Assembly (NCBI GenBank): GCA_963823045.1
Contig: CAWGKA010000007.1
Location: 124,001 to 188,000 of the forward strand
Source of the DNA: JADLGL01 sp963823045
Lineage (GTDB): Bacteria > Pseudomonadota > Alphaproteobacteria > Rhizobiales > Kaistiaceae
Reading direction: 5' to 3'
DNA: 64,000 nt
A program made the position numbers and the translations under genes. Below the pieces are notes generated by a model, which was not told the origin of the DNA, made no database searches, and saw only the letters and a list, made by a program, of their open reading frames with translations. This document shows positions 23,741-31,970 of this stretch, piece by piece; the first letter of the stretch is position 1, and every line of letters begins with the position of its first letter.

Positions 23741-25940
23741 TCAGGGCTGGATAACTTTGAATTCAATGCGTCGGTTCTGTGCCCTGCCCTCTTCCGTATC
23801 GTTGCTTGCTATCGGGTTCGCCTCACCATAACCGACGGCCGTCAGTCGGTCAGCGGCGATCCCAGCTTGCTCCAAGTAATCCACCACCGCTTGGGCGCGA
23901 ATTTGGCTTAAAGCCTGATTCCTTGCCGTTGTGCCACCGGTATCGGTGTAACCGCCTATCTCAATCGCCGCATCCGGGCAGCGCTGGAGGATGGCGACGA
24001 GCCTATCGATTTCGGCCTTCGCTCTCCGGAGCGATCGCCGCCGACCCCTCGCCGAACTGAATGCCGCCCTCGCCAAGCTCGGTCGTGAGGAGCTCCTGAC
24101 AGGCGGCTGGCGTCACCCGAGACTGGGGCGGCGCCGCCGTGAGGTTCGTCGTTAGGGTGAAGCCATCCGGCAGAGCCGCGCGAAGCTGTTCCTCAATGCG
24201 CGCGATTGCGCCCTCATAGGGAGCGACGCCGCTCACCTGGACCGTGAGGTCGACGAGTTCGAAGCGGCCCGCCTCGAGACGGCTGATGGCTTGAAGGCCA
24301 GCGATGACGGCGTCGTCGAAGCCGACCGGCGCCCCGCTGGCGAGCAGCATTTCATTGCTGATGGTGAGGCTGGTGAAACGGCGCGCCGCGGCATCCGCGA
24401 CAAGGTCACGCAACTCGGGCGACGGGACGACGCCGGCAAGCGTGACCGTTTCAGGTCCGACAGTGACGCTGAAGCGATAAGGCGAAGCAACCGGCGCGCT
24501 GAGAAGAACGTTGTTCAGCACCAGGCTTGCCGGCAGCGTGCCGGCAAGTTGCGCACGAAGGGCTTCGTAGGCCTCGGACGAAGCAGCGGCGCCGGTGATC
24601 GAATAGGAGAAATCGGATATGCGCGCCGAGCCTCCCGACAGCTGCGCGACCTGATCGAGGGCGAACTTCGCCGCGCCGATCCAATCCATGCGCGGCGCGC
24701 CGTCGGCAATCTGGAGCTGGTCTTCCGTGTCATCCTGGCCGAACAGCGAATAGGCCTCCTCAAGCACTTCCGCTTTCGCGTCTTCCGAGGGCATGAACCC
24801 AATCAACTCGACGCCGTTCGACGAGCGGACGACTTCGAGCACATAGGCTTCGGCGACAGACGGCGCGACGTCCTGATAGGTGATGGCGAGGCCGGCCGGC
24901 TGCTCGACCTGTAGCGCCGCAAGGATGTTCTCGTAGTCCTCCGGCGATCGCGCGCGCCCGGAGACCGACAGATTGCTGTCAGTGAGGACGAGTTCGCCTG
25001 AGCCCAGCATCGCCGCAAGGTCGAGCATGTGGTTGGCCATGACGGGGAAATTGTCGGGCGCGCCCGACGCCAGCTCCATCCGGTCGTCTATCACCGCGCC
25101 GCTGAAGGCCGCGCCGGCCGCCGCGACGAGCGCATCGGCGACCGCGCGCGAAGGAACGGACCCCGACAGGACGGTGACCGAGTCCGAGATGGTGATCGAC
25201 CAGACATAGGGCGAGGCCAGCGGCGGCTCGATATCGGCCGCCGCGACGGCGAAGCCCGTCGGCAGGCCGGAGTCGGTGATTTCCAGGGCGTTCTCATAGT
25301 GAAGGCCGTCGGTCGCCAGACCTTCGATCGTGACGTCAAGGTCCGCGAGATCAACACGCCCGGAATCGAGATTGGCGAGTACCCTCAACGCGAACTCGAC
25401 GCCGCTGCGAAACGCCGCCGGCGCGCCGCGCGCCAGTTCCGTGCGATCGTCGACCGCCGTCCCGGGCAGCACCGTGTCGATCAGATCCCGGACCGCCACC
25501 CGCATCGCCTCCGAGGGGATGTTGCCGGAAAGGACAAGGAAGTTGCCGTCCTTGTCCGCGCTCCAGGTAAATGGCGACGCCAATGGCACCAGCGCCATGC
25601 GGTCGCGGACGCCCGCCACGCCCCAAACCCCGGCCGCCACTTCGAGCGCATTCTGCTGCGCGTCGACCTCCGGCGCGGTCCCCGTCAGCACGACTTCGCG
25701 GCCGTCGACCGCGACCGACACCCAATTGATGCCGGCCTCGACCATCCGCGCCGCAACGCGCTGTTCGAGATCGCTCTCGACTGAGGGGTACTGGACCAGG
25801 ATCGCGGCGATGGTCAGCACGACGGTGACGACGACCGCCGGCGCGAGCCAGCGCAGGACTGCGCGGCCTATCGAACGTCTTGGCTTCTCGTCTGGCCCGT
25901 CAGCAGCGGGCTTCTGCTCACCCTGCATGAGAGCCCGCAT
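23741..25940 (-). CDS. BON-repeat/OmpA-domain envelope protein, frame-disrupted before the OmpA domain
   Basis: The first frame (25940 to 24003) encodes ~635 useful residues: a short cytosolic N-terminus, one transmembrane helix (RWLAPAVVVTVVLTIAAILV) and tandem repeats of ~120 residues whose starts can be seen as SPFTWSADKDG, SPYVWSITISDS, EAYVLEVVRSSNG and SPYRFSVTVGPET. The OmpA C-terminal peptidoglycan-binding domain begins in FGEGSAAIAPES, then is lost to a frameshift. Removing one G near 24021-24023 gives PESKAEIDRLVAILQ and joins it to the rest of the domain (EIGGYTDTGGTTARNQALS, IAADRLTAVGYGE, RRIEFKVI) ending at 23741. Presumably it bridges inner membrane and cell wall. Confidence 0.82.
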
Positions 25941-26087
25941 GTATCCCTGGCAACTTGGCCGAGGTGCAAGAGATCAAAAGCATTTCCTGCTCGACGGCCA
26001 TGGAAGCGCCGCGCAATAGCAGACTCTTGCGGCGCAAGAAAGTCGGCTCTTCGTCAGCCGGGACCGCACCGCTTGCCCCGGACAAAG

Positions 26088-26117
26088 AAAAAGCCCGGCG
26101 GATTGCTCCGCCGGGCT
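26088..26117 (-). terminator. Rho-independent terminator after the porin gene
   Basis: AGCCCGGCGGA (26092-26102), loop TTGC, TCCGCCGGGCT (26107-26117): an 11-bp perfect stem. On the minus strand it is followed by five T and then CTTTG (complement of 26083-26092). It lies 22 bases past the porin stop. Confidence 0.82.
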
Positions 26118-26139
26118 CTGTTGTCTCTATCCCGAAAGA

Positions 26140-27330
26140 CTACGGGAAGATCGGAATGGTGATCGAGGCACCGATGCCCTTCACCCAGCCAACGGTCGCG
26201 CCGAAGTCGGTCTGGGCCCAAGCATGCAGGGCAAGATCGACATTGCCGTCGACGATGCTCCAGGTGTGGGTCAGATCCAACGTCATGTTCCCGGCGTTCG
26301 CGATGTCCGGCGAGTTGGAATAGAACACCTTGAAGGCGGTCGAGTGGACCGAGCTCCAATTGTACGTCACGCCGCCCCACAGAGCGTAGAACTCGTCGGC
26401 GAAGGCGAGAGTGTACGGGAACACGCCATAATCGTCGGCGAACTGATCCCAGTCGGCCTGGCCGCGGCCGTAGATGCCGCCGACGACCACCGTGAGCGGA
26501 TCCATCGAGTACTTGGCCTGGCCTGCGAATGCGAAGGCATCCACGCCACCCGACCTGTCGTGCCAGCCGCCCAAGAAGGAGAGGCCGACCGGACCCATCG
26601 AGCCAGTCACGACCGTCGTGATCTGCGGCTCCCAATTGCCAGCACCCCAGCCGTTGGTCTCGGCGTAGGTCTTGACCGTCCAGTCACCGAAGCCGAAGCC
26701 GACATAGCCGTCGAAGGTCGGGTCGGTCCAGTCGTCCGAATGGACGCCGAAGCCGGCCGTCATGCCGTTGCCGTTGTCATAGTCGATGTTGGCATCGAGG
26801 TCCGGATCGCCGCCGTCGAAGTCAGCACCGAGGGTAACGGTCAGGCCGTTGCCGAACGGATACTTGAAGACCACGGAGTTGCCCGACAGGCCATAGCGCT
26901 CCAGATGGAGGCTCCAGCCACCGGGACGGCTGATGTCGACTTCAACGTCGCCAGGCGTATCCCACGGGAAGCGGAGGTTCACATCGTAGTTCGCGCTCGA
27001 CCAGGAGAAGTTCACATACGGGCTGAACGACACGCCCATCGTGACAGGCTTCTGCACCGCGACGTTGGCCGCCGGCGTCGCGCCGTAAGTGAGCGTATAG
27101 CCATGCTCGACGGTGAACTTTGCGGCCAGAGCGCTCGTGCTGCCCGTGCTGCTGGAGAACCACAGGCACGTTCCGTTGAGCGAAACGCCAAAGCCATTGT
27201 GGCATTGTTCGGTATAGCTCGCCATGGTGACGACGAGGCCGTTAACATCGGCTGCCCGTGCAGGGACCGATGCAGCGCCCGCGACCACCACTGCGGCGGC
27301 CGAGCCGAGAAGAAGCTTTCTAAGTCTCAT
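26140..27330 (-). CDS. Outer-membrane porin
   Basis: 396 residues from the ATG at 27330, which has GGAGG nine bases upstream. A Sec signal peptide (LRKLLLGSAAAVVVAGAASVPARA-AD) precedes an all-beta mature protein with many alternating strands and Asp/Gly turns (GADFDGGDPDLDANIDYDNG), and the C-terminus ends in an aromatic strand (ASITIPIFP), consistent with BAM recognition. The AADVNGLVV start of the mature part and the Cys pair (CHNGFGVSLNGTC) resemble the Hyphomicrobiales porin family (Omp2/RopA-like), but the sequence is divergent, so substrate is unknown. The 535-base region upstream probably carries a strong, regulated promoter. Confidence 0.82.
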   Translation of the reverse strand: MRLRKLLLGSAAAVVVAGAASVPARAADVNGLVVTMASYTEQCHNGFGVSLNGTCLWFSSSTGSTSALAAKFTVEHGYTLTYGATPAANVAVQKPVTMGVSFSPYVNFSWSSANYDVNLRFPWDTPGDVEVDISRPGGWSLHLERYGLSGNSVVFKYPFGNGLTVTLGADFDGGDPDLDANIDYDNGNGMTAGFGVHSDDWTDPTFDGYVGFGFGDWTVKTYAETNGWGAGNWEPQITTVVTGSMGPVGLSFLGGWHDRSGGVDAFAFAGQAKYSMDPLTVVVGGIYGRGQADWDQFADDYGVFPYTLAFADEFYALWGGVTYNWSSVHSTAFKVFYSNSPDIANAGNMTLDLTHTWSIVDGNVDLALHAWAQTDFGATVGWVKGIGASITIPIFP

Positions 27331-27865
27331 GTCCTGACCTCCAAAAGGTTCCAATCAGGGGCAGGTTTTGCTTCTCAATGCTCCCGGAGGAATTCCGGTC
27401 ACCAGAGCGCCTGCGAAGTATCCCAAGTCCCCCACGACAGTTCGATCAAGTCGCTGATCCCCACCCCAGGGCCACCTACCGTCGAACAAACCCACGAGTC
27501 GCCTCGCGAATGCATCCGAACCATACTCGCGGCTGCTTAAGGCGCAACTCGATTTGCCTCAGTTTTGCCCATTTCCGCTCGCTTTAGCGCGCCATGTTGC
27601 AGATATACCACTGCCCTGTGCAGGCTCAGAAAACGTGCGCGTTCTCAATGCGTTACGGACGAAAATCCAGTCGTCCGGCACGAAAGAACGGGCCGGAATC
27701 GGCCGGTCGCCACGGAAACGCCGCGCGCCGGTCGCCATCAGTGCCCCCAGATCGAATCAACGCGCCGACCAGTGAGGCGGTCGTTGGGGCTGGGACGTGC
27801 AGAAGATTGTATTTGCGCCAATCGCGCCCTTGATCGCACTTGCCCCCACCGCTTAAGTGCGCCGC
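27331..27865. other. Intergenic region upstream of porin and tRNA-Ser
   Basis: About 535 bases without a convincing gene. It must contain the minus-strand porin promoter and leader and the plus-strand tRNA promoter. GGAGG before the porin ATG is the only clear element. Short open frames here lack ribosome sites and continue into the tRNA, so I do not call them. Confidence 0.5.
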
Positions 27866-27958
27866 GGAGAGGTGGCCGAGTGGTCGAAGGCGCTCGCCTG
27901 CTAAGCGAGTATACGGTCAAAAGCCGTATCGAGGGTTCGAATCCCTTCCTCTCCGCCA
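27866..27958 (+). tRNA. tRNA-Ser (anticodon GCU), CCA encoded
   Basis: A complete class II tRNA. Acceptor strands GGAGAGG (27866-27872) and CCTCTCC (27948-27954) pair perfectly, followed by discriminator G and encoded CCA. The anticodon stem CTCGC/GCGAG encloses loop CTGCTAA with GCT at 27900-27902, reading AGC/AGU. The long variable arm ATACGG…CCGTAT (27911-27916/27924-27929) is the serine-type hallmark. The T-loop TTCGAAT is standard. Immediately downstream begins a 3 x 118-bp repeat array whose units end in a copy of this tRNA's 3' terminus. Confidence 0.97.
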
Positions 27959-28312
27959 TTCTTTCGCTCACGGCGGTTTCGCTTCGCTCAACGCCTCCGC
28001 GGGGGCGGCCTTGCGGCCGGTCGCGCCGTCGCGCTCCTAGCCGCGCGTTCGAACGTTCGTTCGCCCCTCGCCGCCATTCTTTCGCTCACGGCGGTTTCGC
28101 TTCGCTCAACGCCTCCGCGGGGGCGGCCTTGCGGCCGGTCGCGCCGTCGCGCTCCTAGCCGCGCGTTCGAACGTTCGTTCGCCCCTCGCCGCCATTCTTT
28201 CGCTCACGGCGGTTTCGCTTCGCTCAACGCCTCCGCGGGGGCGGCCTTGCGGCCGGTCGCGCCGTCGCGCTCCTAGCCGCGAGTTCGAACTTTCGTTCGC
28301 CCCTCTCCGCCA
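27959..28312 (+). repeat. Three exact-length 118-bp tandem repeats fused to the tRNA-Ser 3' end
   Basis: Units occupy 27959-28076, 28077-28194 and 28195-28312: 354 bases, exactly 3 x 118. Units 1 and 2 are identical; unit 3 differs at three positions, all near its end. Every unit starts TTCTTTCGCTCACGG right after a CCA and ends in a tRNA-like tail: TTCGAAC, then CCCTCGCCGCCA (unit 3: CCCTCTCCGCCA, matching the tRNA's own CCTCTCCGCCA over 11 bases). Each also has a GC hairpin (CGGCC TTGC GGCCG). The architecture matches in kind the 178-bp rtT repeats behind E. coli tyrT. Frames across the array encode Arg-rich peptides, but 118 is not divisible by three. Confidence 0.9.
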
Positions 28313-28343
28313 GCCGTCTAAGCGACGCGATTGGCCGGACCGG

Positions 28344-28742
28344 TCAGGCCTGCACGCCCGGCGGCGGCAGGGACCTGCAGCCGCTGCCGCTGGTCTGCCA
28401 GCCGACGATCTGCGTTCCCACCAGTTCGAAGGTGGTTTCGCAGATGTAGGTCTGAGTGCTGGGGGGCACGCCGCCGACCATCTGATATGCCGGCGGGCTG
28501 CCGCCGCTCGGTATAGGGATATATGTCCCCGGGATGCCTGGATTGGTGACGGTTCGCTGGCTCACATAGACGAGGAACCGGTGTCCGCTGGTTTCATAGC
28601 TGCGGTCGGGAACGCCCCAGACCCGCACGAGCGTGAGCTCCTCCTGGCCGATCCAAAGATCGTTGGACGCCGCGGTGGTTTGCACCGTCTGGCATCCTGC
28701 CATCAGCACAACGAACGCTACTACCAGACCAAGTCGTTTCAT
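28344..28742 (-). CDS. Small lipoprotein, hypothetical
   Basis: 132 residues. The N-terminus is a type II signal peptide with lipobox LMAGC (Cys17), preceded by KR and a hydrophobic core (LGLVVAFVV). The mature protein shows LWIGQEELTLVRVWGVPDRSYETSGHRFLVY, reminiscent of SmpA/BamE-like lipoproteins in which a G-x-P segment compares expected strands, and two later cysteines (YICETTF, SGSGCRSLP) that could form a disulfide. Function unknown. It stands alone after the tRNA-Ser array; the ~120-base spacer to the divergent small gene at 28862 would hold both promoters. Confidence 0.75.
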   Translation of the reverse strand: MKRLGLVVAFVVLMAGCQTVQTTAASNDLWIGQEELTLVRVWGVPDRSYETSGHRFLVYVSQRTVTNPGIPGTYIPIPSGGSPPAYQMVGGVPPSTQTYICETTFELVGTQIVGWQTSGSGCRSLPPPGVQA

Positions 28743-28861
28743 CCGTCACCTCTCATCCCCCATCGTTCGCCGATCGCAGATGAACGCAGGATGAAGGGAC
28801 GTTGGCTATCGCTCCGGGATGCGGCATTTTCCGCTTGGCGACAAGGGTGCAAGGAAACGAG

Positions 28862-29056
28862 ATGAGCCGGATGATCAATGCGGAATGGCATCGGGCCAAC
28901 CCCATGCCGAAAAACGCCACATTGGACCAACGCGTTGCCTGGCATGTGGCGCACGCCAAGGCATGCGCCTGCCGAGAAATGCCGGAATCGATCCGAACGG
29001 AAGCGATCCGGCGCGGCCTGGCCCCGGCCGACGGTGACGCCGCCAAGACCGGCTAA
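28862..29056 (+). CDS. Small conserved Cys/His protein, function unknown
   Basis: 64 residues from the ATG at 28862, with AAGGAAACGAG just upstream as ribosome site. The core INAEWHRANPMPKNATLDQR and VAWHVAHAKACACREMPESIR is a compact pattern with two His-rich segments and a CAC motif, familiar to me from short uncharacterized proteobacterial proteins. A metal-binding role is suggested by the His and Cys residues, but nothing proves it. It stops 17 bases before the stop of the convergent Sel1-like gene. Confidence 0.65.
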   Translation: MSRMINAEWHRANPMPKNATLDQRVAWHVAHAKACACREMPESIRTEAIRRGLAPADGDAAKTG

Positions 29057-29073
29057 GGGATGCGCCGCCCCGG

Positions 29074-29334
29074 CTAGTGGGCGTGCATCCACTCCCGCGC
29101 CGCGCGCTGTGCTTCGGCGATCTGGCTTGCCGTCATCTCAAGCGCCAGTTCCTGGCGGTAGCGGGCAGCGGCGTCGTTGCCCTGCTGGGCGGCGAGATTG
29201 AACCACTTATGAGCGGCGATGAGATCCGGTTCGCCATTCCGCCCGGTCGAACTGGCGATGCCGAGTTGGAACAGGGTCTCGTCGATGCTGTTGCTCGCGC
29301 CGATCTCGGCGCCTGCCATTTCAAAGCGTGCCAT
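29074..29334 (-). CDS. Small Sel1-repeat-like protein
   Basis: 86 residues from the ATG at 29334, which has GGAG eight bases upstream. A single Sel1-like unit is visible: DETLFQLGIASSTGRNGEPD followed by LIAAHKWFNLAAQQGNDAAARYR, then a C-terminal helix (EMTASQIAEAQRAAREWMHAH). The matching layout recurs in Hyphomicrobiales as an 80-95 residue protein of unknown function. Sel1 units usually mediate protein binding. It is monocistronic and divergent from parE. Confidence 0.72.
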   Translation of the reverse strand: MARFEMAGAEIGASNSIDETLFQLGIASSTGRNGEPDLIAAHKWFNLAAQQGNDAAARYRQELALEMTASQIAEAQRAAREWMHAH

Positions 29335-29706
29335 CACTGTTACTCCGTTTGTCCCGGCCGAACCGTCGAATGTTTCCCCGATCGGTTCAGCGCTCCCATG
29401 GCCGCTATCCTTCGCCGCGCCGGCTGAATGGACGATTAAAAGTTGCGCCTAATTTTCGACAAACGCCGAGCTTCGGCGCAGCCGAGCTCACTGCTGTATT
29501 TGCCTTATGTCATTGTTACTAAAAGATATTCTTCCTGCGACCTCCTGTTGCATAAGGGCAACGGCAACGTAAATCGCGACCACATCCGCCGTTTTTTCCT
29601 GGCCCATCGCCGTCACTCCAAGCGGGACGGAGGTCGCGAAGTCGGCTCGCTTCATCGGTGTCAGGGCTGATAATGAGGCGACAACTGATTGATTCGGCGG
29701 AGTGGA
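29335..29706. other. Divergent intergenic region upstream of parE
   Basis: 372 bases between the Sel1-like gene and parE. It includes a clearly AT-richer stretch around 29500-29600, the best place for promoters. Open frames here lack ribosome sites and conserved sequence. I see no tRNA or terminator. Confidence 0.5.
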
Positions 29707-31722
29707 ATGGCGGCGGACGACCTCTTTTCGAGCGAGGATGAAGGCGGCGGCACTGCTTCGCGGGCCGGCAAGAAGGCCACGCCACGCACTGCGCCGGCGA
29801 AAAGCGGCTACAGCGCTTCGGACATCGAGGTTCTCGAAGGTCTTGAGCCGGTTCGCCGGCGGCCCGGAATGTATGTCGGCGGCACCGATGAGAATGCGCT
29901 GCACCACCTCTTCGCCGAAGTCATCGACAACGCCATGGACGAGGCTGTGGCTGGTCATGCGTCGTGGATCGAGGTCGATTTCCACGCCGACGCCTCGGTG
30001 AGCGTCACCGACAATGGCCGCGGCATACCGGTCGACCGCCATCCGAAATTCAAGGACAAGTCGGCGCTCGAAGTGATCATGACGACGCTGCATTCGGGCG
30101 GGAAGTTCGGCTCGAAGGCGTATGAGACGTCCGGTGGTCTGCATGGCGTCGGCGTTTCGGTCGTGAACGCGCTATCGGACCGGCTCGATGTTGAAGTGGC
30201 GCTCGACCGCAAGCTCTATCGCCAGAGCTTCAGCCGCGGTGTCCCGCAGGGGCCGCTGGAGGAAGCCGGCGACGTTCACAACCGTCGCGGCACCAAGGTG
30301 ACGTTCCACCCGGACCCGCAGATCTTCGGGCCGACCCTGGAACTGAAGCCGGAAAAGCTCTACGCCGCCGCGCGCTCCAAAGCCTATCTCTTCAGCGGCG
30401 TCGAGATCCGGTGGCAGTGCGACCCGGAACGCGCCGAAGCAGCCGGCGTTCCGTCCCGGGCGACGTTCCATTTTCCGGGGGGCCTGCGCGACTACCTGGC
30501 TAATGAAGTCAAGGAATCCGAGACCGTCACCGGCTCGATCTTCGCCGGCCGGACCGAGCAGAAGGGTCACGGGGCCGCCGAATGGGCCGTTGCCTGGCAT
30601 GCCGGCGACGGCTTCATCCGCTCCTATTGCAACACGGTGCCCACGGGCGATGGCGGCACGCATGAAGCCGGGCTTCGCGCCGTTCTCCTTCGCGGGTTGA
30701 AGAATCACGCGCAGCGCATCGGGCACAAACGCGCCGCGATCATTACCTCAGACGACGTCACGGCGTCCTGCGCCGCTATGCTGTCGGTGTTCATTCGCGA
30801 GCCGGAGTTCGTCGGCCAGACGAAAGACCGCCTGGCATCTGTCGTCGCGACGCGGCTCGTGGATGCCGCCATTCGCGATCCGTTCGACCACTGGCTCGCC
30901 GCCTCGCCCGCCGAAGCGGCGCGCTTGCTCGATTGGGTCGTGTCGCGCGCTGAGGACCGCCTTCGCCGCAAACAGGAGCGCGAGGTCAACCGCAAGACGG
31001 CCGTGCGCAAGCTTCGTTTGCCGGGCAAGCTTGCCGATTGCAGCCAGTCCGCCGCGGGCGGCTCGGAGATCTTCCTGGTCGAGGGCGATTCGGCCGGCGG
31101 CTCGGCCAAGCAAGCGCGAAATCGCAACAGCCAGGCGGTGCTGCCGCTCCGCGGCAAGATTCTCAATGTCGCCAACGCGTCACGGGACAAGGCGACGCAG
31201 AACCAGCAGCTCGCCGATCTCATCCAGGCGCTCGGCGTCGGACGACGGGATCATTTCCGCGTGGGCGACCTCCGCTACGACAAGGTCATCGTCATGACCG
31301 ATGCCGATGTCGACGGCGCTCATATCGCATCGCTGCTCATCACATTCTTCCTCGAGGAGATGCCGGACCTCATCCGCACCGGGCACCTCTATCTCGCGGT
31401 GCCGCCGCTCTACCGCCTGTCGCAGGGCGGCACCATTTTGTATGCGCGCGACGACGCGCATCGCGACGAACTCATGAAGACGGCGTTCAAAGGACGCGGC
31501 AAGGTCGAGATCTCACGCTTCAAAGGCCTTGGCGAGATGATGCCGGCGCAGTTGCGGGAAACGACGATGGATCCGAAGAAGCGGACGCTGCTGCAGGTGG
31601 AGATCGGCGAATATGAGACGGCGAAGGACGCCGTTGAGCGCCTGATGGGAAACAAGCCCGAAGAGCGCTTCCAATTCATTCAAGAGCACGCCGAATTCGC
31701 CGAGAATCTCGACGTCTATTGA
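29707..31722 (+). CDS. parE: DNA topoisomerase IV subunit B
   Basis: 671 residues from the ATG at 29707, preceded by GGAG. ParE supplies the ATPase of topoisomerase IV. The GHKL ATPase shows VIDNAMDEAVAGHA, SVTDNGRGIPVDRHPKF, and SGGLHGVGVSVVNALSD. The TOPRIM part has SEIFLVEGDSAGGSAKQARN and VIVMTDADVDGAHIASLL, and the C-terminal FKGLGEMMPAQLRETTMDP. The ~30-residue Ser/Ala/Lys-rich N-terminal extension is usual in alphaproteobacteria. Length and lack of GyrB-specific inserts fit ParE. The partner gene parC lies ~20 kb away. Confidence 0.95.
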   Translation: MAADDLFSSEDEGGGTASRAGKKATPRTAPAKSGYSASDIEVLEGLEPVRRRPGMYVGGTDENALHHLFAEVIDNAMDEAVAGHASWIEVDFHADASVSVTDNGRGIPVDRHPKFKDKSALEVIMTTLHSGGKFGSKAYETSGGLHGVGVSVVNALSDRLDVEVALDRKLYRQSFSRGVPQGPLEEAGDVHNRRGTKVTFHPDPQIFGPTLELKPEKLYAAARSKAYLFSGVEIRWQCDPERAEAAGVPSRATFHFPGGLRDYLANEVKESETVTGSIFAGRTEQKGHGAAEWAVAWHAGDGFIRSYCNTVPTGDGGTHEAGLRAVLLRGLKNHAQRIGHKRAAIITSDDVTASCAAMLSVFIREPEFVGQTKDRLASVVATRLVDAAIRDPFDHWLAASPAEAARLLDWVVSRAEDRLRRKQEREVNRKTAVRKLRLPGKLADCSQSAAGGSEIFLVEGDSAGGSAKQARNRNSQAVLPLRGKILNVANASRDKATQNQQLADLIQALGVGRRDHFRVGDLRYDKVIVMTDADVDGAHIASLLITFFLEEMPDLIRTGHLYLAVPPLYRLSQGGTILYARDDAHRDELMKTAFKGRGKVEISRFKGLGEMMPAQLRETTMDPKKRTLLQVEIGEYETAKDAVERLMGNKPEERFQFIQEHAEFAENLDVY

Positions 31723-31853
31723 GCCGGAGCGAAGGTCGCTGGCGAGCGGCCGTCTCAGCAATGTCACAATGTTGCGCCAGAGTGCTTGGTAGCAAATCGG
31801 CGGTCCGTGGCCTTTACCCTGGCAATGGAAAATACCGTCTTCGCGTTGACTCC

Positions 31854-31872
31854 GCCCCGCCGGGGCTTATTT
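31854..31872 (+). terminator. Possible terminator after parE
   Basis: GCCCC (31854-31858), GCC, GGGGC (31862-31866), followed by TTATTT. The stem is short and the loop small, so strength is doubtful; it lies ~130 bases past the parE stop. Confidence 0.4.
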
Positions 31873-31970
31873 ATCCTCCTGAGTAAAGCTTTTTGAGCGG
31901 CGTGAATCGCTTATGAGCAATTCCTGCTACGTCATCGGAACCGGCCAAAGGGCCGTCGATTAAACACTCA

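Noticed and set aside
27565..28158. Long Arg-rich frame reading through tRNA-Ser and into the repeats as a normal protein
   Set aside because: It crosses a complete tRNA gene, has no ribosome site, and the 118-bp period changes frame every unit. A short peptide from one unit remains possible but is not supported as a CDS.
27959..28312. CRISPR array
   Set aside because: Units are directly adjacent and near identical; there are no unique spacers and no cas genes.
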